Source of the DNA: Cyanobacteria bacterium FACHB-471
Lineage (GTDB): Bacteria; Cyanobacteriota; Cyanobacteriia; Elainellales; Elainellaceae
DNA length: 64,000 bases
Direction: 5' to 3'
Assembly: GCA_014695345.1 (NCBI GenBank)
Contig: JACJOC010000030.1
Coordinates: 62,001-126,000 of the forward strand
Below, piece after piece: positions 53,701 to 62,029 of the stretch. Positions within the stretch are counted from its first letter, which is position 1. Each line of letters starts with the position of its first letter. Position numbers and translations under genes: made by a program. The notes beneath the pieces are model-generated. The model was not told where the DNA came from and ran no database searches. It saw only the letters and a program-made list of their open reading frames with translations.

Positions 53701-53885
53701 GAGAAATTGGCGATCGAGCTAACGAAGCTGAAGCCCTGAGGAATTTAGCAGAACTACACCAAAAACTGGGTGAGGCTGATGTGGCGCGAGAATATTGTGA
53801 GCAGGCGTTGGCGTTAGCAACAGAGCTAGGCATTCCGCTGGTGAAGGAGTGTCAAAAACTGTGGGAGGAGTTAGGTTTCCTCTAA
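50772..53885 (+). CDS. TIR - STAND NTPase - TPR protein
   Basis: 1037 residues. Residues 5-145 are a TIR domain (QVFISYSHKDEELREELD, catalytic-type Glu in NYCYDLEMQRAV). A linker at about 155-200 contains an inserted repeat. A STAND/NB-ARC-like NTPase follows, with Walker A GMTGIGKTALAEKL near 236, a sensor-like VLTSQALP, and winged-helix-like parts to about 560. The last 340 residues hold about nine 40-residue TPRs of type NLGNAYNSLGQYEQAI. The plan is like plant and bacterial NLR immune sensors. Starting ATG at 50772. Confidence 0.9.
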   Translation: MTSSVPPPLQVFISYSHKDEELREELDIHLANLKRQGKIQAWHDRAIEAGDEWDAEIKHQLETADIILLLITPRFVASNYCYDLEMQRAVQRHDEGSARVIPIILKPCDWQDSPFSKLQVLPRDAKPVTKWDDRDEAFLNVVQGIRRAVETLQAKKSEGVPLEKEAIAPTPPLLTPAIGTGERALGTSERALGRGERPFAPTFSTYKAETWTGRAEIVADLTDALVAGCRLLIIHGMTGIGKTALAEKLAADLMVNGADGTSDRLFLPPEIKFHRISFDIGTPSTDFTRGAIAILQAISDDTAQQLPDEQILPYLLKALEQRPYWLQLDSLEYLLRQSSDGSYQFADAVWVEFFGQLLNSPRSQSRLVLTSQALPTDLVDRIYRYDQLWHEYSLRGLEADHWLDLLRNYGITPSTDTERDYVCAIASYFQGHPLILKMIVGDIRSRLFGGSITKYWTEYYNCQPHNPRQPSSTLRQSQEQRARQWVSQTIQQLPDLPRQMLQRCAVFRRPVAESFYLQMLEDASGPERTAALTALKSRNLVEDIDIQAGQVLIQQHNLIRDSAYAQLKATPSTWETAERTAAHLWLTAYTSPPNAERIEIVRGYLEAFDHYCEVENWENACRILDIQIDSPTQEPLHWQLETWGYYREEIALYKRVLQKTSTERDVLWLRGLGIASDRLGNSTQAIQHHQRSLKLAREMGALGSAAKALGNLGNAYNSLGQYEQAIAHHQQDLTVTREIGDRQGEGNTLGNLGNVYYSLGQYEQAIAYYQQSLVVKREIGNCAGEGNTLGNLGNAYDFLGQYEQAIAHHQQYLTIARETGNRRGEGAALGNLGNAYNSLGQYEQAITYHQQSLTIAREIGNRQGEGIVLGNLGNAYNSLGQYEQAIIYYQQSLTIAREIGDRQGEGNALGNLGCVYNSLRQYEQAITYHQQYLTIAREIGDKRGKGIALVNWGATQIKLQQYPEALASSIAALAIFREIGDRANEAEALRNLAELHQKLGEADVAREYCEQALALATELGIPLVKECQKLWEELGFL
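51306..51376 (+). repeat. GTAGGGGC-type palindromic repeat inside the TIR-STAND gene
   Basis: Three tandem units (GGTACGGGCGAACGGGCATT, GGTACGAGCGAACGAGCATT and GGTAGGGGCGAACGG) end in the perfect palindrome GTAGGGGCGAACGGCCGTTCGCCCCTAC at 51349-51376, quoted as two arms GTAGGGGCGAACGG and CCGTTCGCCCCTAC. They encode a flexible GERALG linker between the TIR and NTPase domains. Related palindromes are commonly intergenic in cyanobacteria; one lies at 61896. Confidence 0.75.
52900..53620 (+). repeat. Near-identical 120-bp TPR-coding repeats
   Basis: Six consecutive 120-base units share almost identical segments such as TCTCTAGGGCAGTATGAGCA and GGCAATTTGGGGAATGCGTA. The strong DNA identity between units, beyond protein needs, points to recent expansion or gene conversion. 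Confidence 0.8.
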
Positions 53886-53914
53886 GGTATTTTGCATCAA
53901 GACTCGCTCAATGC

Positions 53915-54535
53915 TCAAACACTAGAATGCAAGTTGCGATCGCACAGTCCAAAGAACATCCGCAACAGTCCGAGCAAAATTGACATTTCACCAATGCCAT
54001 ACAGCAACGATTCAGACACTTCACCCCTGGATGCTAGCTGGTAAAACTTCCACCCCTCACCCTTGGTGATAATACCGTAGATATCCATATCCCGCTCCAT
54101 CTGACGGTTCACCCATTGGCAAGTGTGCATTTCTACCAAGCACTGGGCAACGCCTTGCTCGAAGTCATCCTTCTTAGCCTCAATGACGCATCCAAAGGGA
54201 GCTTCCAGATAGGCTCGTCGCTCAGCAATCAGGTAGTCCACATTGCCGCAAACTGTTGCCCCTTCCAGGTAAGCCCCCTTCCACACCTTCAAGCGTTCAT
54301 AGCCCTCCAATCCTTCTTCACAGATGGCATCAATGAGCAGCGTTTTGGATACTTCTAGGCTTTCAAGGTCAAACCGCTGTAGGCGCTCCAACCGCTTGCA
54401 AAAGAAGTCAATGATGGGGGCTGGTTCTGCTGTCAGTTCCCATCGCTTTAGCTCAGTTATTCCCAGATGTTTAAAAGCTTCTCGGTAAGTAAAGCTGGGA
54501 AAAGGACTCTTTCCTTGCTGAGTCGCTTGAGTCAT
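53915..54535 (-). CDS. PD-(D/E)XK-type nuclease-like protein
   Basis: 206 residues. The core pattern GNVDYLIAERRAYLEAPFG, then CVIEAKKDDFEQGVAQCLVEMH, gives the Asp, Glu-x-Lys and following Gln typical of the restriction-endonuclease fold, in a group common in cyanobacterial genomes. The N-terminal part (TYREAFKHLGITELKRW) is helical. The role may be in nucleic-acid cleavage for defence or repair, but no active partner gene is adjacent. The start is the ATG at 54533-54535. It is convergent with the TIR-STAND gene (29 bases). Confidence 0.7.
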   Translation of the reverse strand: MTQATQQGKSPFPSFTYREAFKHLGITELKRWELTAEPAPIIDFFCKRLERLQRFDLESLEVSKTLLIDAICEEGLEGYERLKVWKGAYLEGATVCGNVDYLIAERRAYLEAPFGCVIEAKKDDFEQGVAQCLVEMHTCQWVNRQMERDMDIYGIITKGEGWKFYQLASRGEVSESLLYGIGEMSILLGLLRMFFGLCDRNLHSSV

Positions 54536-54595
54536 AGGTCAATAGGAGAGAACAGGAACCTTTGATAGTAAGGTTGGCAACGAGTGTAAACTCCC

Positions 54596-55372
54596 TCAAC
54601 TTCTAACTGATAAGGGATTAAGCCAGAGCAAAATTGCATCTCTAAGCTGGTTCAAATCCCGGTAAACTTCCTGCTTAAAAAGCTGACCGATCGCATCTAG
54701 CGGCGTGAATATAGAACCAGTTTGCCAGCCAACTTCTTGCCCCAAGGGAGTCAGGTGACTGCCTTTGAGAATTTTTAGAGCAGTCATGTCAGGAAAGCGA
54801 TTGAGCAAAGCTTCCGTCAAATCTTTGGTTTGATCAATGTCGTCGTTGTTGAACTTAATTAGTAGGTTGCGCCGCACCTGATATTGCCGCTCAATCAATT
54901 GGTTAGTTTCCTCAGGAGAAGGAACAAACTCAACCGCAAAGGCAGGTGAGAACTGAGTAAATTGCTCAACTAACGGGATCGATCGCCTTGCTGGAAAGTT
55001 GTTAAACGAGATCAAAATATTCCCAGCTCGTTCCTGCGGATAGAGGCTACCGATCAGTAAATGCAGCTTGCAGCCCATGCTGTGACCGATGCCATAGACG
55101 GGCTGATAACGCTTTTTGAAGACGTTGGTTTGCAGATAGTCTTGGGCGACGATAAAGTTTTGCAGAACTTGGCGGGCGATCGCTGTGTGATCCATCGTGT
55201 TCACAAACGGAGTCGCAACAATGGCGTAGCCCTGACGCGCCAAGTTTTCTAGCAGCCAGCGATAGGTGACTTGAGGAGCCGCTGCTACAAATGCGCCCCC
55301 CAGAAAATGTACGATCGCCGTCGGCCGAGAGGGCACCAGAATCCAATTTCCTGAAACTTCTTGCCAATCCAT
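54596..55372 (-). CDS. DUF1350 alpha/beta-hydrolase-like protein
   Basis: About 258 residues from the ATG at 55372 (MDWQEVSGNWILVPSRP); the frame extends 8 residues further. This is the cyanobacterial/plant DUF1350 family with an alpha/beta-hydrolase fold: the nucleophile elbow is GIGHSMGCKLHLLIG near 97, IVHFLGGAFVAAAP is the oxyanion-side segment, and a histidine near 215 (GSHLTPLG) completes the triad. A lipid or ester hydrolase role is possible. The gene stands alone. Confidence 0.85.
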   Translation of the reverse strand: MDWQEVSGNWILVPSRPTAIVHFLGGAFVAAAPQVTYRWLLENLARQGYAIVATPFVNTMDHTAIARQVLQNFIVAQDYLQTNVFKKRYQPVYGIGHSMGCKLHLLIGSLYPQERAGNILISFNNFPARRSIPLVEQFTQFSPAFAVEFVPSPEETNQLIERQYQVRRNLLIKFNNDDIDQTKDLTEALLNRFPDMTALKILKGSHLTPLGQEVGWQTGSIFTPLDAIGQLFKQEVYRDLNQLRDAILLWLNPLSVRS

Positions 55373-55456
55373 TGCCCCAATCATTCTCCAAGCCAATCAA
55401 CCTTCTTTATCCTAAGTGCTTGGATTGGAGATGTGTAAAGGAGTGACGGGTTGAGG

Positions 55457-56401
55457 CTACACAACCCAAGGATCGGGAATCTCTTCAGGAATAAAAAACT
55501 CCTGGTTGCGTTCAGGCTGGGTAATTTCGAGATAGATGTGTTCTAGCTTTACTGGATAGCGGGAAACGGATTCCAGCGGAATGCCGGCAAATCGATCGAG
55601 GATTTCTTTTAACTCCAGCGATTCTGGTAGCCAGAAGGCAAGATCGCTGCCATAACGTCGAGGGGTGAACCCGGATTCACGGGCACGGGCGATCGCCTCT
55701 TCTTCCTGCACTGTTTGCACCACCACAACTTCCTTAGCGGGAATAGACTGCTGCAACTCCTCCAGGGTGCCTTCTGCCATCAGTTGACCACCTTTAAGAA
55801 TGCCAATGCGCTGACACAGCCGTTCTGCTTCATCCAATAGGTGCGTAGTCAGGAGGACAGTGATTCCCTGTCCCTTAAGCTGGCGAATCAGTTCCCAAAT
55901 TTCGTAGCGGGCTTCGATGTCCAGTCCGGTTGTGGGTTCATCTAGAATGACCAGTTTAGGCTGGTGAACAAGGGCGATCGCCATACTCAGTCTTCGCTGC
56001 ATTCCGCCGCTGAGTGTTTCTGCTGGACTGTTGGCGCGATCGCTCAAATTCACCGCTTCGAGGCAATCTTGCACCTGCTGTCGCCGCTGTGTGCGAGAGA
56101 GTCCATAAATCTGAGCAAAAAAGTTGAGATTCTCGGCACAGGTAAGACTGCGATAGAGCAGATTTTCCTGAGGCGCAACGCCAATCAGTTTCTTTGTTAC
56201 TTCTGAAACTGTTCGTCCGCCAACTTTAACGACTCCGCTGTCTGCCTGCAACAGATTACAGATGATGTTAATCGTGGTGGTTTTGCCTGCGCCATTGGGA
56301 CCCAACAATCCATAGATTTCGCCTGCGTGGATTGATAGGTTCAGGTCTTGCAGAACGGGGCGATCGCCATAGCGTTTGTTGAGATGTTGAATTTGCAGCA
56401 C
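55457..56401 (-). CDS. ABC-2 exporter, ATP-binding subunit
   Basis: About 314 residues from a GTG at 56399-56401, chosen because GGAGA lies 10 bases upstream and because it begins directly after the permease stop; an ATG at 56452 would overlap the permease by 46 bases. Walker A GPNGAGKTT, signature LSGGMQRRLS and Walker B LVILDEPTTGLD are all present. The C-terminal 90 residues are the usual DrrA/CcmA-type regulatory extension. It forms a pair with the permease at 56407. The substrate is unknown. Confidence 0.9.
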   Translation of the reverse strand: MLQIQHLNKRYGDRPVLQDLNLSIHAGEIYGLLGPNGAGKTTTINIICNLLQADSGVVKVGGRTVSEVTKKLIGVAPQENLLYRSLTCAENLNFFAQIYGLSRTQRRQQVQDCLEAVNLSDRANSPAETLSGGMQRRLSMAIALVHQPKLVILDEPTTGLDIEARYEIWELIRQLKGQGITVLLTTHLLDEAERLCQRIGILKGGQLMAEGTLEELQQSIPAKEVVVVQTVQEEEAIARARESGFTPRRYGSDLAFWLPESLELKEILDRFAGIPLESVSRYPVKLEHIYLEITQPERNQEFFIPEEIPDPWVV

Positions 56402-56406
56402 AGATG

Positions 56407-57180
56407 CTAAAGTCTCCTTTCTCGCCAAACCATTCGCCGATAGGCTAGCCAACCACCAGCCACCATCAGCACTGCAAAAATCACCAAAAACCAGAAGTGA
56501 GAGGAAATTTTGCTTATGCCATCACCAATTGCAGAAACACCTGTCAGCGCCAGATTCATGTGGTAAATCGGGTTAAACTCGGCAATTTCCAGCAATGTTT
56601 CTGGAAATAGCTCTGGTGGCAGGAATGCTCCTCCCAAAATCAGCAGCGGCACGCCAAAGGTTGCGACCAGGGCATTCACATCTTCAGTGCGACGGGCGAA
56701 CTGGGTACCTAGGATAAACCCAACTCCGACGTAAGCGGCAATGCTAAGCAGAATGATAGCGATCGCCAATCCCCACGACCCGTTGAACTCTGCACCTAAG
56801 AGAGCGGCGATCGCATACACCAGCAAACTCTGCCCAATTCCAATACAGCTATGAGCCAGAAAAATTCCCAGGAAATAAGACGTACCGCTAAGAGGCGAGA
56901 TAAATAGCCGCTTCAGCGTGTGTTGCTCTCGCTCAGAAACAACCGTGGCGACACTTCCACCCAAACAGCTAAAAAATAAAGCCGCTCCCACTAAAGTTGC
57001 CGGAGCTGCCCGCTCAAACGCATCCCCAGTTGAAAGCTGTGCCCGTTCTGCCAGAATGTAGCCGTTTAACAGCAGCACGGAGACTGGAAAGATTGCCCAG
57101 AAAATTAGCGATCGCCTCCGCCTGCCCAACTCAGTCAAAATTCGCTGCGCGACTGCCAGTGTTTCCCGCCAATACTTCAA
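56407..57180 (-). CDS. ABC-2 type exporter permease
   Basis: 257 residues with six hydrophobic segments (about 25-42, 60-80, 105-125, 135-160, 170-190 and 230-248). It carries the ABC-2 pattern SEREQHTLKRLFISPLSG between the second and third helices. It precedes the ATPase gene on the same strand. The start is the ATG at 57178-57180. A role in lipid, antibiotic or polysaccharide export is possible. Confidence 0.88.
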   Translation of the reverse strand: MKYWRETLAVAQRILTELGRRRRSLIFWAIFPVSVLLLNGYILAERAQLSTGDAFERAAPATLVGAALFFSCLGGSVATVVSEREQHTLKRLFISPLSGTSYFLGIFLAHSCIGIGQSLLVYAIAALLGAEFNGSWGLAIAIILLSIAAYVGVGFILGTQFARRTEDVNALVATFGVPLLILGGAFLPPELFPETLLEIAEFNPIYHMNLALTGVSAIGDGISKISSHFWFLVIFAVLMVAGGWLAYRRMVWRERRL

Positions 57181-57366
57181 CGCCGTGTCCTTACTGACAG
57201 AACCGATGTGATCATAACCTGAACAGTTGATTTAAGAACTTAATTAATTTAGAGGCTTACAATGCGTGATCTTTGTCACAGGCGAAAGAGCATTATTCAG
57301 ACAAAATTAGCGGGTTCTTAATTTAATTAAAGCTTAGAATTTTCCTGCATCATCGAAGTGAGCAGT

Positions 57367-57681
57367 ATGAGTAACTATGAATTGATCAGGGATGCAATCA
57401 TAAATAAAAAGCAAGTGGTTGCTGTCTACAAAGGATACCGACGCGAAATGTGTCCGCATACTCTTGGGTGGAAAGGCAATAAACAACAATGTCTCTTTTA
57501 TCAGTTTGGAGGCGATAGTAGTAGTGGAGCCATTCTTCCGGGATCTGATAGAAACTGGCGATGCATTCTAGTAGATGAACTTGAAGATGTCTTGATCCAA
57601 GATGGTTCTTGGCACACAGCCAAGAATCATATTCGTCATCAAACCTGTGTTGATCATATTGATATAGAAGCTTCCCTCTAA
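57367..57681 (+). CDS. Small protein upstream of the OLD gene
   Basis: 104 residues from the ATG at 57367 (a GTG at 57358 is also possible). The sequence has MCPHTLGWKGNKQQCLFYQF, then WRCILVDELEDVLIQDG and HQTCVDHIDIEAS. The arrangement of short beta strands recalls the WYL-type ligand-binding fold, but I cannot confirm it. It sits in an AT-rich, HIP1-free stretch and is 28 bases before the OLD-like ATPase, so the two probably work together. Confidence 0.6.
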   Translation: MSNYELIRDAIINKKQVVAVYKGYRREMCPHTLGWKGNKQQCLFYQFGGDSSSGAILPGSDRNWRCILVDELEDVLIQDGSWHTAKNHIRHQTCVDHIDIEASL

Positions 57682-57709
57682 AGTTTTTTGCAAATTTCTG
57701 ATTAATTTT

Positions 57710-59560
57710 ATGCTGTTAGAGAAACTTACAGTTCAAAATTTTCGATGCCATGAAATCTTACTGGATTTGCCTATACACAAACTGACTGTATTTATTGGTG
57801 AAAATGACTCTGGAAAAACCGCACTTTTAGACGCTCTATGTATACTTTTAACCTCCAAGCTACCTGTTTTATCGGATTTTAGACAATTAGATGGAGGAGA
57901 TAAATCTGAAGAAATCCTTATCTCTGGAACATTTAGAATTGAAGAACATGATTCAATTCCTAAAGAATTTTGTTCTTTGGATGGCAAAAATTTCATATTG
58001 ACTAAAACCTTCAAAGAGAAGGCTCCTACTTTTGAGATAGACTGTCTCGGTTTTGAGGATGAACGATTTAATTCCTTTGAAAATCAACAAGCTCTTATTC
58101 AAAAGGAATTACTTGAGAGTTTAGGCATTGCACCAGGTAGAAATGCCGCTGAAAGAGTAGCGCAGTTTAAGCAGAAAGTGGATTTGGACGATATACCAAG
58201 AGCAGAATGTAGGAAAGCTATAAATTTCAATCAAATTTCTGAGTACCTTCCACGTTTTGAGTATATTTCCTCGTCGGAGTACAAACAGCCTGATAGTTTA
58301 ATCCAGAGAACACTACAGGGAGTTACTGATTCATTCATGCGACCAATAGATTCAGAAACACAAAAGAGTGAACTCCTCCCTGTACTAGCTGAGATTAAAG
58401 AACACCTTCAAAATGCTCTAAACGAAAAAATTAATGAAATTACAGAGATTCTGAAACGTTTTTATCCTCATCTTAAGTCTGTTCAAGTTAACTCTAATAT
58501 TGATTTTTTGAAGAGTTTTACTACCGCAAGCTTAATGCTTGATTTCGGGGATGGGCCTCAACTCCTCAGCACCTTTGGAGAGGGGACAAAGAAAAAAGTA
58601 TGGATGTGTCTATTGGACTGGGAAAAGCAAGTACAACAGAAAGAGACGAACTCTGTTTTTCGTGTATATGATGAACCTGATATTAATCTTGACTATTCCG
58701 CAGAACGAAAATTGTTTCTGGGAATAATAAATTCTATTAATGTAGAGGGATCACGAATCCAATCGGTAGTATCCACTCACTCAGTTACATTAATAGATCG
58801 TGCGCCTATTGAATCAATTAGACTTATTAAGGTCAAGCCTGAAAATACTAGAGAAGTTGAATTTTTTGACGGGAACATAGCAGAGAACGTAATTCCTTTC
58901 ATATTTAATGTTGGGCATTCAGTTGGAATTTCTAATTCATTAGTTTTGTATGAAAAGGCATTTCTTGTTGTTGAAGGAGAATCTGAGGAGAATGCTCTTC
59001 CAATTATGTACAAACATCTATACAGACGCTCTTTCTTGGAAGATGGAATTGTCTTGGTCAATTTGCATACTTACTCCTCTTGGAAAACAACCTTAAAATT
59101 TCTAGGGCGTTATAGATCTCACATAACAGTAGTTTTATTGGACGAAGATTGCAGAACAACAAGTCCTGGCGCACGTTTGACTGCTGAAGCATTAGAACTA
59201 TTAGATTACCCTGCTGACTTTATCAACTCTAGTTGTTCCTTTATTGGCTCAAAGGAATTTGAAGATGCTTTTCAAAGCGGTGATATCGTCGCAACATTAA
59301 ATAAGTGTTATCCAAGAGATGATTCTAAACCTTGGCAAAATACAGATGTAGATCAATTCCGGGTAGCAGGATGTAAGTTCGGATCTAATCTAGTCGATTA
59401 TGTTCGGAGTAACTGCGTTAGAACCTTGCGCTCATCAATGAGTAAACCTGAGTTTGCTGCAAAACTTGCATATCATTGTTCCACTCCTTCTCAAATCCCA
59501 TCAGCAATTCATAATGTCTTTCAAAAATTAAGGCAAAAGGCAGGAATCATAGATGGATAA
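57710..59560 (+). CDS. OLD-family ATPase/Toprim nuclease
   Basis: 616 residues. The N-terminal ABC-type ATPase has Walker A GENDSGKT (30-37), the signature LSTFGEGTKKKVWM and Walker B RVYDEPDINLDYS with STHS at the H-loop. The C-terminal Toprim domain has FLVVEGESEENALPIM (first Glu) and VVLLDEDC (DxD-like). This fits OLD (overcoming lysogenisation defect) nucleases, as in GajA; no UvrD helicase partner is seen, so it would be a class 1 member. The segment is AT-rich and lacks HIP1, consistent with horizontal gain. Confidence 0.85.
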   Translation: MLLEKLTVQNFRCHEILLDLPIHKLTVFIGENDSGKTALLDALCILLTSKLPVLSDFRQLDGGDKSEEILISGTFRIEEHDSIPKEFCSLDGKNFILTKTFKEKAPTFEIDCLGFEDERFNSFENQQALIQKELLESLGIAPGRNAAERVAQFKQKVDLDDIPRAECRKAINFNQISEYLPRFEYISSSEYKQPDSLIQRTLQGVTDSFMRPIDSETQKSELLPVLAEIKEHLQNALNEKINEITEILKRFYPHLKSVQVNSNIDFLKSFTTASLMLDFGDGPQLLSTFGEGTKKKVWMCLLDWEKQVQQKETNSVFRVYDEPDINLDYSAERKLFLGIINSINVEGSRIQSVVSTHSVTLIDRAPIESIRLIKVKPENTREVEFFDGNIAENVIPFIFNVGHSVGISNSLVLYEKAFLVVEGESEENALPIMYKHLYRRSFLEDGIVLVNLHTYSSWKTTLKFLGRYRSHITVVLLDEDCRTTSPGARLTAEALELLDYPADFINSSCSFIGSKEFEDAFQSGDIVATLNKCYPRDDSKPWQNTDVDQFRVAGCKFGSNLVDYVRSNCVRTLRSSMSKPEFAAKLAYHCSTPSQIPSAIHNVFQKLRQKAGIIDG

Positions 59561-59613
59561 TAGATGGCGAATGGTTTAATTCAAGTTCTGTGGTAGGAAA
59601 AGAGGTTTAGCAA

Positions 59614-59823
59614 ATGAATTCACCGTTAAGATTGCTAGACGTTGTTGCATTACTTGAAAACCTGCCAGAGTTAGGCTTGTATCGTGGGCAGGTTGGAACT
59701 GTTGTTGAAGTGTATAAACCTGGGATATTTGAAGTTGAATTTAGCGATTTGCAAGGAAAAACCTACGCACTAGAAACTTTGACCGATAGACAATTATGGC
59801 GCTGCACCATCAACCTCTTGTAG
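59614..59823 (+). CDS. DUF4926-type small protein
   Basis: 69 residues. The sequence LLDVVALLENLPELGLYRGQ, then GTVVEVYKPGIFEVEFSDLQ and GKTYALETL is the typical DUF4926 pattern, a small SH3-like fold. It lies 53 bases after the OLD gene in the same direction and in the same HIP1-free region. Members are often encoded beside toxin-antitoxin or defence genes; the function is unknown. Confidence 0.8.
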   Translation: MNSPLRLLDVVALLENLPELGLYRGQVGTVVEVYKPGIFEVEFSDLQGKTYALETLTDRQLWRCTINLL

Positions 59824-59919
59824 AAAGAGCTTTGCTTTAATTTAGATCGCTTCTACTCCGGTGAACCCAGCGAATTAGTAGATAGAGAGTGACAGTTTTA
59901 GACTGACAAAACTTCATTG

Positions 59920-61263
59920 CTAACCAACGACTCGCTGCAACGTTGTTGTGAAGTTAGGGTAGGAAATAGCAGCAGCTTCAGCGCGTTGGATGGTGGTGGT
60001 GCCTTTGGCGTTAAGGGCAGCGATCGCCAGACTCATTGCAATCCGGTGGTCAGTGTAGCTATCCACTTCAGCCCCAACTAAAGATGTTCCGCCTGTGATT
60101 TCTAAGCCGTCTGGTAACTCGGTGATTTTGGCTCCCATACGGCTGAGTTGGGTAGCCATGACGGAGAGGCGATCGCTTTCCTTGACCCGCAGCTCTGCGG
60201 CATCGCGGATCACAGTTGTGCCCTGAGCAAATATAGCCGCGACTGCCAGAATCGGAATTTCGTCAATCAGGCGGGGGATTAGATCTCCTGCGATCGTGCA
60301 GGCTTTGAGGGAACTGTGGCGCACGCGCACGTCGGCAACGGGTTCACCTGTGACAGTACGCTGATTCTCCAGAGTGACATCGGCTTCCATCTGGCTCAGC
60401 GCTTCCAGGATTCCGGTACGGGTGGGATTGATTCCCACATTTTGAATCAGCAACTCAGAACCAGGGACGATCGCAGCAGCGACCATCCAGAAGGCAGCAG
60501 AGCTAATGTCTCCCGGCACAACCACCGTCTGCCCTTGCAGTTTTGCCTGTCCTGTCACCGTTGCGCTACAGGTTTCTGGGTCAACCTTCACCGTTGCCCC
60601 AAATGCCCGCAGCATTCGTTCGCTGTGATCGCGAGATAGGGCAGGTTCGGTGACGGTTGTTTCCCCTTCTGCCATTAATCCTGCTAGCAGAACGCAAGAT
60701 TTCACCTGGGCTGAGGCGATCGGGGAATGGTAGTGAATTGGCTTCAACGCCTGTCCTTGAATTGCCAGTGGTGCCAATCCGCCAGAGCGGTGCCAGATTT
60801 GTGCGCCCATTTGCTGCAAAGGCTGAATAACGCGAGACATGGGGCGCGATCGCAGCGACGCATCCCCCGTTACCGTAAAAAATCGCTCTGCATGGGATGC
60901 CAGAATGCCCATCATCAGTCGTATTGTCGTGCCGGAATTGCCTGCATCCAGTACATCCTTTGGCTCCTGAAGCTGTCCTAGACCAATTCCCTGAACCGTC
61001 ACCAGTTCAGAATTAAGCTCTGAGATTTCCGCGCCCATTGCTCGAAAACAGGCAGCAGTGCTGTGCGGGTCTTCCCCCAAGAGCAAACCCCGGATTTGAG
61101 TTTCTCCCTGAGCGATCGCCCCCAGCATCAGCGATCGATGCGAAATGGACTTATCTCCTGGGATTTGAACCTGACCCTGGAGCGATAATCCAGAACTGGG
61201 TGGGGCGATCGTCAGAGAATGGTGATTTTCGTAATGATTCAACGTAATAGTCGCAGTTGCCAT
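59920..61263 (-). CDS. aroA: 3-phosphoshikimate 1-carboxyvinyltransferase (EPSP synthase)
   Basis: About 447 residues from the ATG at 61261-61263; an upstream ATG at 61278 adds 5. It joins shikimate 3-phosphate with PEP in the shikimate pathway. Signatures: [20 protein letters not shown] near 34, [14 protein letters not shown] near 105, RVKESDRLS near 350 and [13 protein letters not shown] near 405. It is the only EPSP synthase in view. It does not adjoin aroE in this window. Confidence 0.95.
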   Translation of the reverse strand: MATATITLNHYENHHSLTIAPPSSGLSLQGQVQIPGDKSISHRSLMLGAIAQGETQIRGLLLGEDPHSTAACFRAMGAEISELNSELVTVQGIGLGQLQEPKDVLDAGNSGTTIRLMMGILASHAERFFTVTGDASLRSRPMSRVIQPLQQMGAQIWHRSGGLAPLAIQGQALKPIHYHSPIASAQVKSCVLLAGLMAEGETTVTEPALSRDHSERMLRAFGATVKVDPETCSATVTGQAKLQGQTVVVPGDISSAAFWMVAAAIVPGSELLIQNVGINPTRTGILEALSQMEADVTLENQRTVTGEPVADVRVRHSSLKACTIAGDLIPRLIDEIPILAVAAIFAQGTTVIRDAAELRVKESDRLSVMATQLSRMGAKITELPDGLEITGGTSLVGAEVDSYTDHRIAMSLAIAALNAKGTTTIQRAEAAAISYPNFTTTLQRVVG

Positions 61264-61321
61264 TAGATACACTGACATGGAGTGGCGCTAGCCATCCTAC
61301 CGTTTTCTTGCCCCCAAAAAC

Positions 61322-61831
61322 ATGCTCAGCCACCATCCTAGACCTGTTTGTCTTTCGTTTACGGCTTTGGATTTGCCCCTCTGGTCAGTACTGGAAACGT
61401 CGGCAACCCTCTATCAGAGAGAAAACGAACAGTTTCACCTGCTGTTGACGGAGCCTTGGGTGCAGGAGCGGGCCGATATGCCACTTCCAAGAACTTCGTC
61501 TGAAATCACACCTGAAGTGGCAACTTTATCGGGCAACCAAACACCTCGGCTGCTCTGGCTAGAAATTTCTCCCTATCGTGTGATCATGACGATGCAGGGA
61601 AACGGTCAGTTTAGCTATCGCCACTTCTGGGAACAGGGGGTTTACGGCATCAGCCGCTACTGGCTGCAAGGTAACACGAGTGGCAATGAACAGTTGCGCC
61701 TGCGAAACTTTACCCGCAGCTTGAAGCTGATCGGTGGTGAACTGCCCCACCATTTGCGGGTGGAATATGAGCTGTGGTCGGGCAAGGTCCAGCTTGGACA
61801 TTACGTGATGAATGTCGAAATTCGCCATTGA
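61322..61831 (+). CDS. Conserved hypothetical protein, chorismate-lyase-like resemblance uncertain
   Basis: 169 residues from an ATG at 61322. The middle and end read LLWLEISPYRVIMTMQGNGQ, SYRHFWEQGVYGISRYWLQG and VEYELWSGKVQLGHYVMNVE. I do not recognise a definite family. The end has a faint likeness to UbiC-type chorismate lyases (YELWSGKVQLG), not enough for a call. It is divergent from aroA with 58 bases between them. Confidence 0.6.
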   Translation: MLSHHPRPVCLSFTALDLPLWSVLETSATLYQRENEQFHLLLTEPWVQERADMPLPRTSSEITPEVATLSGNQTPRLLWLEISPYRVIMTMQGNGQFSYRHFWEQGVYGISRYWLQGNTSGNEQLRLRNFTRSLKLIGGELPHHLRVEYELWSGKVQLGHYVMNVEIRH

Positions 61832-61895
61832 GCATCTCTTCTCATAATTCCGGCGTTGATGTTGATGTAGAGATTCAGAAGTAGCTATTCCCCCG

Positions 61896-61923
61896 GTAGG
61901 AGCGTTTCGCGAAACGCCCCTAC
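61896..61923. repeat. GTAGGGGC-type palindrome
   Basis: GTAGGAGCGTTTCG and CGAAACGCCCCTAC form a nearly perfect 14-bp palindrome with one mismatch. It belongs to the same family as the copy inside the TIR-STAND gene at 51349. Confidence 0.7.
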
Positions 61924-62029
61924 GAGATTTGCGCTTCTAACCCACAGCTTCTCTAAAGCAGTGAAGTCTTTTTCCTGGAACTGCTCAGCTTTAAGCTAGC
62001 CCAGCAAAGCAAACAGTGAGGTGAACTGG

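Noticed and set aside
54640-54660. GGTTCAAATCC as the T-loop of a tRNA
   Set aside because: It lies inside the DUF1350 gene and no acceptor, D or anticodon stems surround it.
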